Shown: positions 8,545 to 16,950, counted from the first letter of the stretch. The stretch: 64,000 nucleotides of DNA from Sutterella faecalis (GCF_006337085.1 NZ_CP040882.1:682001-746000); one strand, 5' to 3'. Made by a program: numbers and translations. Notes: a model not told the origin generated them from the sequence alone.

Positions 8545-9175
8545 CAAGCCTCTCATCCGAATTGTGGACGATGATCCCTCCCTTCGAGATTCGCTCGAAT
8601 TCATGCTGAAGTGTGAAGGGTATGACGTCATTTCCTTCGCGGACCCCAAGGCATTTCTGGCTGGCGACATGCCGAGTCGACTGGGCTGCGTCATTCTTGA
8701 TGTACGAATGCCCGGCATGTCAGGGCTTGAATTGCAGGAAATTCTTACCGGGCGGGCTTATGAGTGCCCGATCATCTTCCTGACGGCCCACGGCGATATC
8801 GACATGGCTGTTCAGACCATGCGTGACGGGGCCTGCGACTTTCAGCAAAAGCCCATAAAGCCGGATACCTTTCTGCCGGCAGTCTCGCGCGCCATTGAAA
8901 AGGACCGCGCCCGCAGAGGCGGCGCGACCAATCTGCTTGATGAACTGAAGCGCTTCAGGTCGCTTAGTGAACGTGAAAAAGAAATTGCTGAAAAAGTAGC
9001 ACAAGGCTTCACGAGCCAGCAGATTGCCGAGCAGCTGGGCATTTCCAAACGAACAGTCGACCACTATCGAATGGCAGCGCTCACCAAAATTGAACTGCGG
9101 ACTCCGGCAGAACTCGCCGGGTTCTTTGAACGAATACGTGTTTTTCTTGCTGCCCATGAGTCCCAGACGTTCTAA
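8534..9175 (+). CDS. LuxR/FixJ-type response regulator (TtrR-like)
   Basis: 213-aa cytoplasmic transcription factor. The receiver domain has the acidic pocket VDDDP and phospho-acceptor Asp56 in VILDVRMPGMSG, followed by FLTAHGD and QQKPIKP (conserved Lys). The C-terminal LuxR HTH reads LSEREKEIAEKVAQGF...QIAEQLGISKRTVDHY. It overlaps the kinase gene by 11 bp, so they form one operon. The most likely target is the divergent promoter between 6486 and 6684 that would drive the flavoprotein-cytochrome pair. Confidence 0.9.
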   Translation: MNPDKPLIRIVDDDPSLRDSLEFMLKCEGYDVISFADPKAFLAGDMPSRLGCVILDVRMPGMSGLELQEILTGRAYECPIIFLTAHGDIDMAVQTMRDGACDFQQKPIKPDTFLPAVSRAIEKDRARRGGATNLLDELKRFRSLSEREKEIAEKVAQGFTSQQIAEQLGISKRTVDHYRMAALTKIELRTPAELAGFFERIRVFLAAHESQTF

Positions 9176-9290
9176 CGACTGAAGGCATCATTGAGAATGG
9201 ATTCCGCTTCTTCCTTCAGACTTCTCCGTTTTTGCTTCCGGAAAAGAAGCTCGGCTCTGACTATCGAATGCTCCACCGACAGGCAATCCG

Positions 9291-9317
9291 TTTTTCGGGA
9301 TTTTTCTTCCTGAAAAA
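9291..9317 (+). terminator. imperfect hairpin between response regulator and ATPase gene
   Basis: TTTTTCGGGA pairs with TCCTGAAAAA (one mismatch) across 7 nt. It may end the two-component operon. The adjacent 9176-9360 gap holds no other gene. Confidence 0.4.
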
Positions 9318-9360
9318 ATGAACCCAAACGTTCAGAAATTTAGGACAAGCAGGTCAAGTC

Positions 9361-10572
9361 ATGGCATACCTCCACCGGACGCTCGAAAAAGTCATCCCGC
9401 AGCTTTCAGCTAGCTCTAAAGGCATTCTTCTCTTCGGCATGCGGCAGACGGGAAAGACCGCGCTCATGAAGCATCTCGGGAGCAAGAGGCCCTACGTGAC
9501 GCTCGTCCAGCACGAAATCCGCGACACCGCGATGCATGCGCCCGACCAGCTACTTGCCGATTGTCCGCCGCACGCCATCATTGATGAAGTCGAATGGGCG
9601 CCAACGCTTTTCCCGGCGCTTGAGGCCTTCCTCGACGCCCGGGACGACCGCGGGCTTTTCTGGCTCTTGGGCTCCCAACGCCCGGCGTTCGTGGAAGAGA
9701 TCGCCGACACGCTCCCCGGGCGCATCACCCTGCTCAACCTCCTGCCGCTCTCGATATACGAACGGGAAGGCTTGGGTCTCGAGCAGCTCCCGTACCTGCC
9801 GGACTTCAGCCTCAAGCAGAAGCTGGAAGCCCGCTCTGCGTACGAAACCAGGGGAATCGTGTTTGAGGGCGGCTTCCCCGAAGCTAAAAGCCTCTCGGGA
9901 GCTGACCGGAAGCTCTTCTTCGACAAGCTGATCGACAGCGTCATTGAGAAGGACATTCCGCAGCTCAATTCCATCGAAAAGCGCATGGCTTTCCGGCGCT
10001 TTCTGCGGACGCTGGCGGTCCGGAGCGGTCAGGTGCTCAATTGCACGGCGCTGGCGCATGATTGCGGACTGACGATCAGAACCGCCCGTGAGTGGCTCGC
10101 CATCGCCGAAACGTGCGGCTTCATCTTCGTGCTCCCACCCTATCTGGAGAACATCGGGAAGCGCCTCGTCAGGAGCCCGAAGCTCTACTTCGCCGACACC
10201 GGCCTCCTCTGCAAGCTCATGGGCATTCAGACTCCGGAGGAAGCTGCGGCGCATTACAACGCCGACGCGTTGTTTGAGACCTTCGTGGTGATGGAAATCG
10301 TCAAAAGCTGGCTTCACAACGGCAGGCGACCGGAATTCTACTTTTATCGCGATTCGGATCAAAACGAGATAGATCTGCTCATACGCTGTCAAAACAGATT
10401 CTTCCCCGTTGAGGTCAGGGCGGCAGCAACACCCAAACGATCCATGGTGAAGAGCATCCGGGCCTTCAGGAAAATCAAACCGGATTGCGGCACCGCCGCG
10501 CTCATCTCTCTTCTTCAGGAAACAGTGCCGCTCGACGCGAACACGGTGAGCCACAGCATCTGGTCGATTTGA
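9361..10572 (+). CDS. AAA ATPase with C-terminal DUF4143-type PD-(D/E)XK-like domain
   Basis: 403-aa member of the large AAA_14/DUF4143 group of prokaryotic ATPases of unknown function. The Walker A is GMRQTGKTAL (residues ~26-35), Walker B is the hydrophobic stretch ending IIDEVE, and sensor-like LLGSQRP follows. The C-terminal part has a winged-helix look (TALAHDCGLTIRTAREWL), then NEIDLLIRC...FFPVEVRA. In this last motif the usual E-x-K of the nuclease-like fold reads E-V-R, so catalytic competence is doubtful. Stand-alone gene. One of four ATPase genes or pseudogenes of this broad type in the window. Confidence 0.8.
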   Translation: MAYLHRTLEKVIPQLSASSKGILLFGMRQTGKTALMKHLGSKRPYVTLVQHEIRDTAMHAPDQLLADCPPHAIIDEVEWAPTLFPALEAFLDARDDRGLFWLLGSQRPAFVEEIADTLPGRITLLNLLPLSIYEREGLGLEQLPYLPDFSLKQKLEARSAYETRGIVFEGGFPEAKSLSGADRKLFFDKLIDSVIEKDIPQLNSIEKRMAFRRFLRTLAVRSGQVLNCTALAHDCGLTIRTAREWLAIAETCGFIFVLPPYLENIGKRLVRSPKLYFADTGLLCKLMGIQTPEEAAAHYNADALFETFVVMEIVKSWLHNGRRPEFYFYRDSDQNEIDLLIRCQNRFFPVEVRAAATPKRSMVKSIRAFRKIKPDCGTAALISLLQETVPLDANTVSHSIWSI

Positions 10573-10596
10573 TTGACCTCTGCCTTTGTGGGCATG

Positions 10597-10632
10597 AAAA
10601 AAAGCGCACCAGGGAAAGAACCCGATGCGCTT
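10597..10632 (-). terminator. intrinsic terminator of ferritin gene
   Basis: On the minus strand AGCGCA...TGCGCT pairs around a short loop and is followed by seven T. It sits between the convergent ATPase and ferritin genes. Confidence 0.8.
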
Positions 10633-10695
10633 CGCAGAGCGGCCCCGGCCGCATGCCCGGTCGGGATCCGCTCAATGCTCGAAAAGCCGCTTGAA

Positions 10696-11193
10696 TTACT
10701 TCGCAGCGTGGATCTGAGCAAGTTCCTTGTCGAAGACCAGAAGCCCATGGCCGTCCTTGCCGATGAGCTGAAGCTTTTCGAGGATGGTCCTGAAGAGCTT
10801 CTCTTCCTCATGCTGCTCGGTGACGAACCACTGCAGGAAGGTGAAGGACGAGAAGTCCTTTTCTTCGAGCGCTGCGCCGACAAGTTCGTTGATCGACTTC
10901 GAAATGAAGAGTTCATGGTCAAGCGTCTTCTTGAAGACGTCCTCGAGCGACTTGAAGTCATGCTGCGGAGCTTCAAGGGCGGTTATCACCGGCATAGCGC
11001 CCGTATCGCAGAGGTAGTTGAAGAGACGCTGCTTGTGTTCGAGCTCTTCCTTGGCATGCGCATAGAGGAAGCTCGAAGCGCCTTCAAAGGACTTCGCGCT
11101 CGCCCACGCAGCCATTTGTTGATAAAGGAGCGCAGAGAAAAGCTCGAGGTTCATCTGTTCATTGATTTTCTTAGCCAGCTTGGCAGAGAGCAT
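10696..11193 (-). CDS. ftnA: bacterial non-haem ferritin
   Basis: 165-aa cytosolic iron-storage protein of the FtnA type, forming a 24-mer that oxidises Fe(II) and stores ferric mineral. Four-helix-bundle signatures with ferroxidase ligands are visible: NLELFSALLYQQM (Glu17, helix A), AKEELEHKQR (Glu/His pair, helix B) and FVTEQHEEEKLF (helix D). Length and ends match E. coli FtnA. GGAGA precedes the ATG. It is monocistronic with its own terminator, and a small inverted repeat lies 30-55 bp upstream. It adds a second iron-storage route beside the putative ferrosome-like cluster at 30-34 kb. Confidence 0.95.
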   Translation of the reverse strand: MLSAKLAKKINEQMNLELFSALLYQQMAAWASAKSFEGASSFLYAHAKEELEHKQRLFNYLCDTGAMPVITALEAPQHDFKSLEDVFKKTLDHELFISKSINELVGAALEEKDFSSFTFLQWFVTEQHEEEKLFRTILEKLQLIGKDGHGLLVFDKELAQIHAAK

Positions 11194-11222
11194 TTTTAAA
11201 TCTCCATTGAAAGGGGTCTCTA

Positions 11223-11247
11223 GCGTTAACCTCTAAGGGTTAATCGC
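11223..11247. promoter_or_regulatory. inverted repeat upstream of ftnA
   Basis: GCG-TTAACC-tctaag-GGTTAA-t-CGC: a 6-bp perfect dyad extended by GCG/CGC with one unpaired base. It lies in the AT-rich ferritin upstream region and could be an operator. It is not a recognisable Fur box. Confidence 0.35.
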
Positions 11248-11359
11248 TATTTCTTAACGACATCGATTCTATGCCCGGACTCGGTAAGTGCCTCGCCTCT
11301 CTATTGATCCAAGGCACAAGAAAGGCGCTTTCTATCAGTCTCCGGTTTTCTGAAACGCA

Positions 11360-11402
11360 AAACGCCTCCGGGCGTCGCTCGGGACGCTTTGCGGAGGCGT
11401 TT
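11360..11402 (-). terminator. hairpin terminator after exported flavodoxin-fold gene
   Basis: AAACGCCTCCG pairs perfectly with CGGAGGCGTTT around a ~21-nt GC-rich loop. On the minus strand the stem ends in GGCGTTTTG. Located 28 bp beyond the stop. Confidence 0.7.
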
Positions 11403-11430
11403 GGCTTCGTAGAACTGCGAAGAGGAAGAA

Positions 11431-12288
11431 TTACTTCAGCTCAAACTTCTTGTCGAGCGTCTTCGTGAGATCGGCACGGAGCTTATCGAGCTTCTCGGCA
11501 TAGTCCTTGTCGAGATTGCCCGGGGTACGGTCGTTGACGAAGCGGCCGAGGGTCTTCATGCCCCAGAAGGCGGCGGTGTCTTCATCCATAACGCGGAAGG
11601 CGCCCAGGTACTTGTCCCAGATCGGGTTGGAATTCTTGCCGATGCCGTCGCCGATGTCGCCGCGGCCCATGCCGAGCCAGCCCGCGTTCATGATCGTGAA
11701 GAAGGCCTTGCCCTTGAGAAGCCCTTCAAGGCCCTTGTCGGTATCCCTGTACGCCCACTTCTTCTGGAACACGCGCTCCATATAGCCCTTCGTGATGGCG
11801 TTGGGCGTGTCGTGCCAGTTCGGATACGCGAAGATGATGTAGTCGGCGGCATTCACATACTTCTGCTCAACCGCTACGTCGGCCGGCGTCTCGCCGAGGC
11901 CGTCCTTCGCCTGGAAGAAGGTTTCGCGCGTGATGACCGGGTTGAAGCCGATGGCATAGAGGTCGCGGAGTTCGACTTCGCAGCCTTTGTCCATGAAGTG
12001 CTTCATCGCCGTGTTGACGAGATCCCATTCCACGGATTCATGACGCGGATCGCCGACAACAAAGAGAATGCGCTTCGCCTTCGCGTCGCCGGCGGTGAAG
12101 CCGTTGGGCTTCACGGTCTGGCGGAGATTCTGCGGAACAACGGAAGCGGAAGTAATGGCGTCGACATTACCGATGGCCTGAGCAGCGTCGGATGCCTTCT
12201 TGGTAGCGCCCGACATGCCGTCCGGAGCGGCAAAAACAAGGGGAGAAAGCGCAGCAAGAACCAAGCCCGTGAGGAGAGTCTTCTTCAT
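11431..12288 (-). CDS. exported flavodoxin-fold NAD(P)H:quinone oxidoreductase-like protein with flavinylation-like motifs
   Basis: 285-aa protein. Residues 1-21 form a signal peptide ending VFAA. The body (from ~70) is a flavodoxin_2 fold: ILFVVGDPRHESVEWDL, FAYPNWHDTPN, TIMNAGWLGMGRG, as in MdaB/quinone reductase relatives. Those relatives are cytoplasmic, so export is unusual. Between signal and fold are D23-GMSGAT29 and D43-AITSAS49. The first fits the D-x-x-[S/T]-G-A-T site where ApbE attaches FMN covalently, the second is a near match. Start taken at ATG 12288; the TTG 15 bp upstream lacks support. Likely an extracytosolic flavin redox protein; partner unknown. Confidence 0.75.
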   Translation of the reverse strand: MKKTLLTGLVLAALSPLVFAAPDGMSGATKKASDAAQAIGNVDAITSASVVPQNLRQTVKPNGFTAGDAKAKRILFVVGDPRHESVEWDLVNTAMKHFMDKGCEVELRDLYAIGFNPVITRETFFQAKDGLGETPADVAVEQKYVNAADYIIFAYPNWHDTPNAITKGYMERVFQKKWAYRDTDKGLEGLLKGKAFFTIMNAGWLGMGRGDIGDGIGKNSNPIWDKYLGAFRVMDEDTAAFWGMKTLGRFVNDRTPGNLDKDYAEKLDKLRADLTKTLDKKFELK

Positions 12289-12323
12289 TTTCAGAAATCT
12301 CAAATTGATTTTTTAGGGACACG

Positions 12324-12345
12324 GGCAGGTTCGTCCGAACCTGCC
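12324..12345. promoter_or_regulatory. perfect 10-bp dyad upstream of exported flavodoxin-fold gene
   Basis: GGCAGGTTCG-tc-CGAACCTGCC lies about 36 bp before the start at 12288. There is no T-run on either side, so an operator is as likely as a terminator for the upstream ATPase. The rest of 12346-12539 shows no gene. Confidence 0.4.
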
Positions 12346-12539
12346 GGTCCAGAGAAACCCAATGCGACGGCGAACGTTGAGGATGCCGGGACCGCCTGAG
12401 GGAATTGAGGCGGCAGTCCGCGAAAGCATCTAGCCTGGGCAGAAAAGCGGCGCTTCATTTCGGAAGCATCCGAAAGAAACGGTGGAGCTATTCTGCACTT
12501 TCCGCCGGCCGCTCGAAAATCGGAAAAACCCTGAAGCCG

Positions 12540-13913
12540 TCATTCAGGCGGCAGTTGAGACAAAGAAGTGCCCATGCCTTCCGGGAACAGACCACATTGC
12601 CTCACTGCAGCGCCCCGGAGCTCAGGGTGCTGTGAGAAAAAATGCTCGACCTTCATGGCGAGCTTCACGGCATTGAATTTTTCAGGATTGAGCTTCGCTT
12701 CCCCGAAGAGAATGGTCTTGCGATCGATGCTCATCGCAACCAGATCAATTTCATTCTCTCCTCTTTTGTCCCACCAGGCTCCGGCTTCAATCCACTCTCC
12801 TGAACTCAGGCACTCCTCCCGATACCAGTTTTCCAGTGCCCGACCGAGATAAGTCGAGAGCGACCCGAGCGTTTTTTCAATCAGCACGCCCCAGCGATTG
12901 GCTTCTGCAAGCGTGCGGCTCTCGAGCGGATCCACGAATTTGAGCCAGAAATGGAAATAAGGATCGACCACCCGATAGCGAGAATTCCTCGTCCCGGCCT
13001 TTGCGCCGAAGGGAATGTTCTTTTCGAGGAGTCGAAATTGCTCAAGCCTTGAGATATATGGAGAAACAATCGTATCAATGCCGTCCTGAATTTCATTCCA
13101 TCTGATCTTCCCGGCCGCCACTTTTTTCAGGATCTGAAGATAGATGGGAGAATCCGCACGAAATTCATTCGCGAGATAAATGGCTCCTTCAGAGCGAAGC
13201 CATCCGCCGGCATTGGAAAAAATGAATTCCACAATCTGCCGCTCCGTCAGCGCCTCTGCTTCAATGAGAAGCTCCAGGTACTTGGCAACGCCTCCCGTGA
13301 CGGCATAGAGCGTCAAAATGTCCCTTGGGGAGAGCCCCGGAGCTTCATTGCGGAGAATATCCAGAATTTCCCGCGGATTGAAGGGCTTCAGCATCAGCTG
13401 CCCGGAAAGGCGCCCGAATAACGGTTGGCTCGATTCCCCGAAAATGGCTTCCATCGCAGAAATGATGGAACCGCTCATGACCAGCAGCAGCTGACTTCTG
13501 TCTTTTTTCGTATCCCAGATTCTTTGCAGCTGGCTCCAGAATGCCTTGTTGATCTGATTCAGATTCTGGCATTCATCAATGATGCAGACCGCCGGCTTCG
13601 TCTGAGTGAGCTGCATGAGATAGCCGATGACCTCTTCCGGTCGGGTGAGCGCCGGCGGGTATTCCACCGCGTAGGTGCGAGAGACTTCGTTAAGCCATGC
13701 CCGGGCGGTTTCCGCCTCATCCACGTTGGCATCGGCAAAGAAGTAGAACACCGGCAGCTCGCAGCCTTCAAAGGCCTTGAGCATCAGCGTCGTCTTTCCA
13801 ACCCGCCGGCGGCCGATGACGGCCACCATCTGAGAGGTCCTGCGCCTCTGAACTATCGAGAGGAACTTGTGGAGCGCCTGCAGCTCCTCCTTTCTGCCGT
13901 AAAACGTCCGCAT
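12540..13913 (-). CDS. archaeal-type AAA ATPase with C-terminal DUF234/PD-(D/E)XK-like domain
   Basis: 457-aa ATPase_2-type protein. Walker A is GRRRVGKTTLM (~34-44), Walker B is CIIDECQ, and LLVMSGS is the sensor 1 region. A winged-helix region follows, then the C-terminal domain with the nuclease-like residues NEIDLVAM...ILFGEAKL (D...E-x-K intact). Function of the family is not established; proposals include DNA-related or TA-like roles. The gene is monocistronic and its ATG is only 9 bp from a 51-bp dyad (13923-13973). Close in architecture to the gene at 51507-52916 and the pseudogene at 49443-50711. Confidence 0.82.
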   Translation of the reverse strand: MRTFYGRKEELQALHKFLSIVQRRRTSQMVAVIGRRRVGKTTLMLKAFEGCELPVFYFFADANVDEAETARAWLNEVSRTYAVEYPPALTRPEEVIGYLMQLTQTKPAVCIIDECQNLNQINKAFWSQLQRIWDTKKDRSQLLLVMSGSIISAMEAIFGESSQPLFGRLSGQLMLKPFNPREILDILRNEAPGLSPRDILTLYAVTGGVAKYLELLIEAEALTERQIVEFIFSNAGGWLRSEGAIYLANEFRADSPIYLQILKKVAAGKIRWNEIQDGIDTIVSPYISRLEQFRLLEKNIPFGAKAGTRNSRYRVVDPYFHFWLKFVDPLESRTLAEANRWGVLIEKTLGSLSTYLGRALENWYREECLSSGEWIEAGAWWDKRGENEIDLVAMSIDRKTILFGEAKLNPEKFNAVKLAMKVEHFFSQHPELRGAAVRQCGLFPEGMGTSLSQLPPE

Positions 13914-13922
13914 GATCTCAAT

Positions 13923-13973
13923 AACATAATCTAAATTATCATACAGTCATTGTATGTTAATTTGGATTATGTT
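13923..13973. repeat. 51-bp dyad symmetry abutting the ATPase start
   Basis: The arms read AACATAATC...CATACA and TGTATG...GATTATGTT. Over 23 positions per arm, 21 pair, around a 5-bp centre at 13948. It is AT-rich and occupies the expected promoter/leader of the ATPase gene starting at 13913. Confidence 0.75.
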
Positions 13974-14017
13974 GTGAAAAAGCCGACCTCACCCCTTCAG
14001 AGATTCGCTCCCCGGCA

Positions 14018-14047
14018 TAAAAAAGGCGCCCATATGAGAGCGCCTTT
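14018..14047 (-). terminator. intrinsic terminator of flavin reductase gene
   Basis: AAAGGCGC pairs with GCGCCTTT. On the minus strand it is followed by a T-run (complement of 14017-14024). It lies 19 bp past the stop. Confidence 0.75.
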
Positions 14048-14065
14048 CTTCAGTTCGTCATGCGA

Positions 14066-14662
14066 TTATCGATTGAGATCAATCAGATCTCCGATGGCGT
14101 AGTACCGTCCGTGACTTGCCGCATGCACGGTGCGAAGCGACGGGTCGGCGGATTCGAAGCGCCAGTCCCCGCCCTCCGTTGCCACGCGGTCGTCGGCATA
14201 ACAGGCAACGACTTCTGCGAGGAAGAGGTCGTACGTTTGCGCGATGCGCTCTTCCGGAATCACCTTGCAGATGAAGTAGGCGGGCGAACCTTCAATGAGC
14301 GGAATGTCGCAGCCGGGGGCCTTGAAGAACCGGCCCGGGCACTTGTCGAGCTTTTCCTTGTCGTTGTTCTTCGAAACGGAACCCAGGTACTGAGCGGATT
14401 CCACATTCGCGCGGGAAACGAGGCTGATCGCGAAGAAGCCGCTCTCCTCGAGAAGCCTGCGGGTGTAGTGCCCGCGCGAAAGAACCACCGTCACCTTCGT
14501 GGGATTGAGGTCGAGCGCGCAGTTCCAGGCCGCCGTCATGGCGTCCTCATCTCCCTTATTCGCGGCGGAAATAACGGCCGTCGCGCCGATGTTCATGAGC
14601 CCATAGGCGCTGTCGACGCTGATGGAGCGGAGGTGTTGAGGAAAGTCGATGAACTTCGTCAT
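14066..14662 (-). CDS. flavin reductase-like (FMN-binding split-barrel) protein
   Basis: 198-aa protein of the flavin_reduct/DIM6-NTAB type. Features are an N-terminal GLMNIGATAVISAA strand region, TAAWNCALDLNPTKVTVVLSRGHYT, and FAISLVSRANVESAQYLGS, where family members bind FMN. It probably reduces free flavin with NAD(P)H or is a stand-alone flavoprotein. GGACA precedes the ATG. It has its own terminator, so no operon partner. The neighbouring LysR gene (same strand, upstream) could control it, but the LysR gene also diverges from a transporter. Confidence 0.8.
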   Translation of the reverse strand: MTKFIDFPQHLRSISVDSAYGLMNIGATAVISAANKGDEDAMTAAWNCALDLNPTKVTVVLSRGHYTRRLLEESGFFAISLVSRANVESAQYLGSVSKNNDKEKLDKCPGRFFKAPGCDIPLIEGSPAYFICKVIPEERIAQTYDLFLAEVVACYADDRVATEGGDWRFESADPSLRTVHAASHGRYYAIGDLIDLNR

Positions 14663-14730
14663 TTGATGTCCTTTCAGGGATGCATGCAGAGAAAAAACTG
14701 TGCCGAAAAAACGCTACGACCGACCCGGAG

Positions 14731-15660
14731 TCAGATGCCGCCTTCCACCAGCCGCTGAGCCTCCGCCTCGCGCCTTTCCATCAGGCGCGCGTAGCTGCGG
14801 CAGTGCTCCATCCACGACTCGATATCGTTCGACAGGTATTTGTCGCGCTCGTGACAGAAGGTGAGCTGCCGGTGAAAGCGCTCCGGCAGCTGCACCTGCG
14901 CGACGAAGCGCCCGTAATAGGGGTCGTTCAGCACGCGGCGGGACATATAGGTGAGCCCGAGGCCGAGAAGGACCGTGCGCAGAATGGCGTCGAAGCTGTT
15001 GAGTTCAGCAATCACCTCAACTTGCCTCAGGCGCTGGCGAACCTGGGTTTCAAAGAAGTCGCGCGTGGAGGATCCCTTTTCACGAAGAATCCAGGAGGCG
15101 GTTTCGAGTTCCTGGTAGCTCACCGGACGCCCGGTGAGCGGATGATCCTTCGGCGCCACCACAACCATTTCGTCAGCCATCCAGGGCGTGGTCACCAGAT
15201 CCGTATCCGTGACGGGACCTTCGATCAGCGCAACGTCAAGTTCGAACCGGGAGAGCTTTTCAGCAATGATCCGCGTATTGGCAATGACGGCGGCAGGGGT
15301 CCACCCGTGCGCGTCGCGAAAGCCCCTCAGGAGATCCGCAATCATGAAGGTGCCGATCGTGCGCGTGCAGCCCACGCGGAACTGGCAGTAGCGGCGGCTC
15401 TTTCTGAAAAGGTCCGAAATGTCGTCGGCGCGATGAACCATCTCATCGGCCTGAGGCATCATGCGGCGCCCTTCGGGCGTAAGGAAGATTCGTCCGCGGT
15501 TGCGGTCGAAGAGCTGCACGCCGAGACGAGCCTCAAGCTCGGAGAGCGCCTGCGAAACCGCACTCTTGCTCATGGAGAGGTACTCTGCCGCTGCGCCAAT
15601 GTTCTCGGCCTTCGCAATGGCAAGGAAAACCTGAAGCTGTCTGAGCGTGATGGGTACCAC
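14731..15660 (-). CDS. LysR-type transcriptional regulator
   Basis: 309 aa. N-terminal winged HTH: TLRQLQVFLAIAKAENIGAAAEYLSMSKSAVSQALSELE (split here only for description), then EARLGVQLFDRNRGRIFLT. The C-terminal periplasmic-binding-like effector domain contains LDVALIEGP and ILRTVLLGLGLTYMS. This resembles the CysL/YtlI-like branch. It is divergent from the TDT-type transporter at 15927, the classical arrangement for LysR control. Inverted repeats in the 266-bp intergenic region are probable binding sites. Effector not predictable. Confidence 0.9.
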   Translation of the reverse strand: MVPITLRQLQVFLAIAKAENIGAAAEYLSMSKSAVSQALSELEARLGVQLFDRNRGRIFLTPEGRRMMPQADEMVHRADDISDLFRKSRRYCQFRVGCTRTIGTFMIADLLRGFRDAHGWTPAAVIANTRIIAEKLSRFELDVALIEGPVTDTDLVTTPWMADEMVVVAPKDHPLTGRPVSYQELETASWILREKGSSTRDFFETQVRQRLRQVEVIAELNSFDAILRTVLLGLGLTYMSRRVLNDPYYGRFVAQVQLPERFHRQLTFCHERDKYLSNDIESWMEHCRSYARLMERREAEAQRLVEGGI

Positions 15661-15805
15661 GAATTAATACCTCCTTTGATGCGGCCTCTCTCCGAAAGCG
15701 TCTCTTCGGAAAGCGGTCTTTGGATGTTAGCAAACCCGGCGCTTTTCTCTGCATCGTCTGAAAGCATCCGACAGCGATCAGACAGGAAAAGGCAAGTTAA
15801 TTTTA

Positions 15806-15835
15806 TCGAACAATTTAACCCAATTCGTTCGAATT
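15806..15835. promoter_or_regulatory. probable LysR-type operator
   Basis: Two overlapping dyads in an AT-rich divergent promoter: TCGAAC-N15-GTTCGA (15806-11/15827-32) and AATTCG-tt-CGAATT (15822-35). Size and position suit a LysR recognition/activation site. The rest of 15661-15926 holds no gene. Confidence 0.5.
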
Positions 15836-15926
15836 TACTTTACAAAAACAGGATTTATATTTTACTCTTCGCATTCTCTGCGCAAGAAGCGCCTTCCATC
15901 ATTTGCCACACCGGGCCTCTCCATTC

Positions 15927-16886
15927 ATGCTCAAGGCTTTTCCCTCACGGTTTCGCAGTCTTCCCACCCCGATGGCCGGGCTTGCTCTCGGCATCGCCAG
16001 CCTCGGCTGGTGTCTGGAAAATGCACTTCCCCTTCATGGCTGGGGGCAGATTGCAGGGGCAGTCATTGCCTCCTCGCTCCTCCTCCTTCTCATCTGCCGC
16101 TTTTCGCTTCACGCCGATACGCTCTGGGCGGATCTGAAGCACCCGGTGGTCGGGTCCATCGTGCCCACCTTCGCGATGGCGCTCATGGTGATTTCCCGCG
16201 CGCTTCTCGATGCGCTCCCGAAATTCGCCGTCGGCCTCTGGCTCGTCGCCGTCGTGCTGCATCTCCTCGCCCTCGTCTTTTTCGCCTGGTTCCGCTTCCA
16301 CGACAACGTGATGGAAAAGATGGTGCCCTCCTGGTTCGTGCCGCCCGTCGGCATCATCGTCGCCGATGTGTCCTTCCCCGGCGTTCCGGAGCTTCTGCCC
16401 CTTGCCCAGGTTCTCCTGGTCGTCGGCCTCGTTTCCTACGCGATCATGCTTCCGACGATGCTCTACCGCCTCATCTTCCTCCCGCAGGTCGCCAACGCCG
16501 CCAAGCCCACGATCGCCATCATGGCGGCTCCGGCATCGCTCTCGCTGGCGGGCTACCTCTCCGTCTCAACGGAACCGCACCTTCTCCTCGTGGCGCTTCT
16601 TTTCGGCATCGCCATTCTCATGACCTTTGCGATCTACTTCGTGTTCTGGCACCTTCTGAGGCTGCAGTTCTCCCCGGGCTACGCGGCCTTTACGTTCCCG
16701 ATGGCCATCGGCGCGACGGCGCTCTACAAGCTCGCCGCCCTGATGGGGACCTTCAACGGGATGGGAGAGTATGTGAGCGAACTGCGCTGGCTCGCGCACT
16801 TTGAACTGGCCGTCGCGGCGATCGTCATTCTCTACGTCTTCGTTCTCTACCTCAAAAACTTCAAGGCGTTCTTCGCGATCCATTAA
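15927..16886 (+). CDS. TDT-family (TehA/SLAC1-like) transporter
   Basis: 319-aa integral membrane protein with about ten hydrophobic segments, Gly/Pro-containing helices and the repeated two-helix pattern of TehA/SLAC1 channels (MAGLALGIASLGWCL, FVPPVGIIVADVSFPG, YAAFTFPMAIGATALYK). The family exports anions, dicarboxylates, sulphite or tellurite-related species; substrate is not deducible. ATG 15927 is preferred over a TTG 24 bp earlier. It is divergent from a LysR gene and followed by a strong terminator. Confidence 0.82.
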   Translation: MLKAFPSRFRSLPTPMAGLALGIASLGWCLENALPLHGWGQIAGAVIASSLLLLLICRFSLHADTLWADLKHPVVGSIVPTFAMALMVISRALLDALPKFAVGLWLVAVVLHLLALVFFAWFRFHDNVMEKMVPSWFVPPVGIIVADVSFPGVPELLPLAQVLLVVGLVSYAIMLPTMLYRLIFLPQVANAAKPTIAIMAAPASLSLAGYLSVSTEPHLLLVALLFGIAILMTFAIYFVFWHLLRLQFSPGYAAFTFPMAIGATALYKLAALMGTFNGMGEYVSELRWLAHFELAVAAIVILYVFVLYLKNFKAFFAIH

Positions 16887-16911
16887 GAAAGAACGCGCGA
16901 AAGCGCAAAAG

Positions 16912-16950
16912 AAAAAGTCCCGTCCGAGAGAATCGAGCGGGACTTTTTTT
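16912..16950 (+). terminator. bidirectional intrinsic terminator
   Basis: AAAAGTCCCG/CGGGACTTTT stem with T7 on the plus strand and A5 before it, so it can end both the transporter (+) and argD (-) transcripts. Confidence 0.85.
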
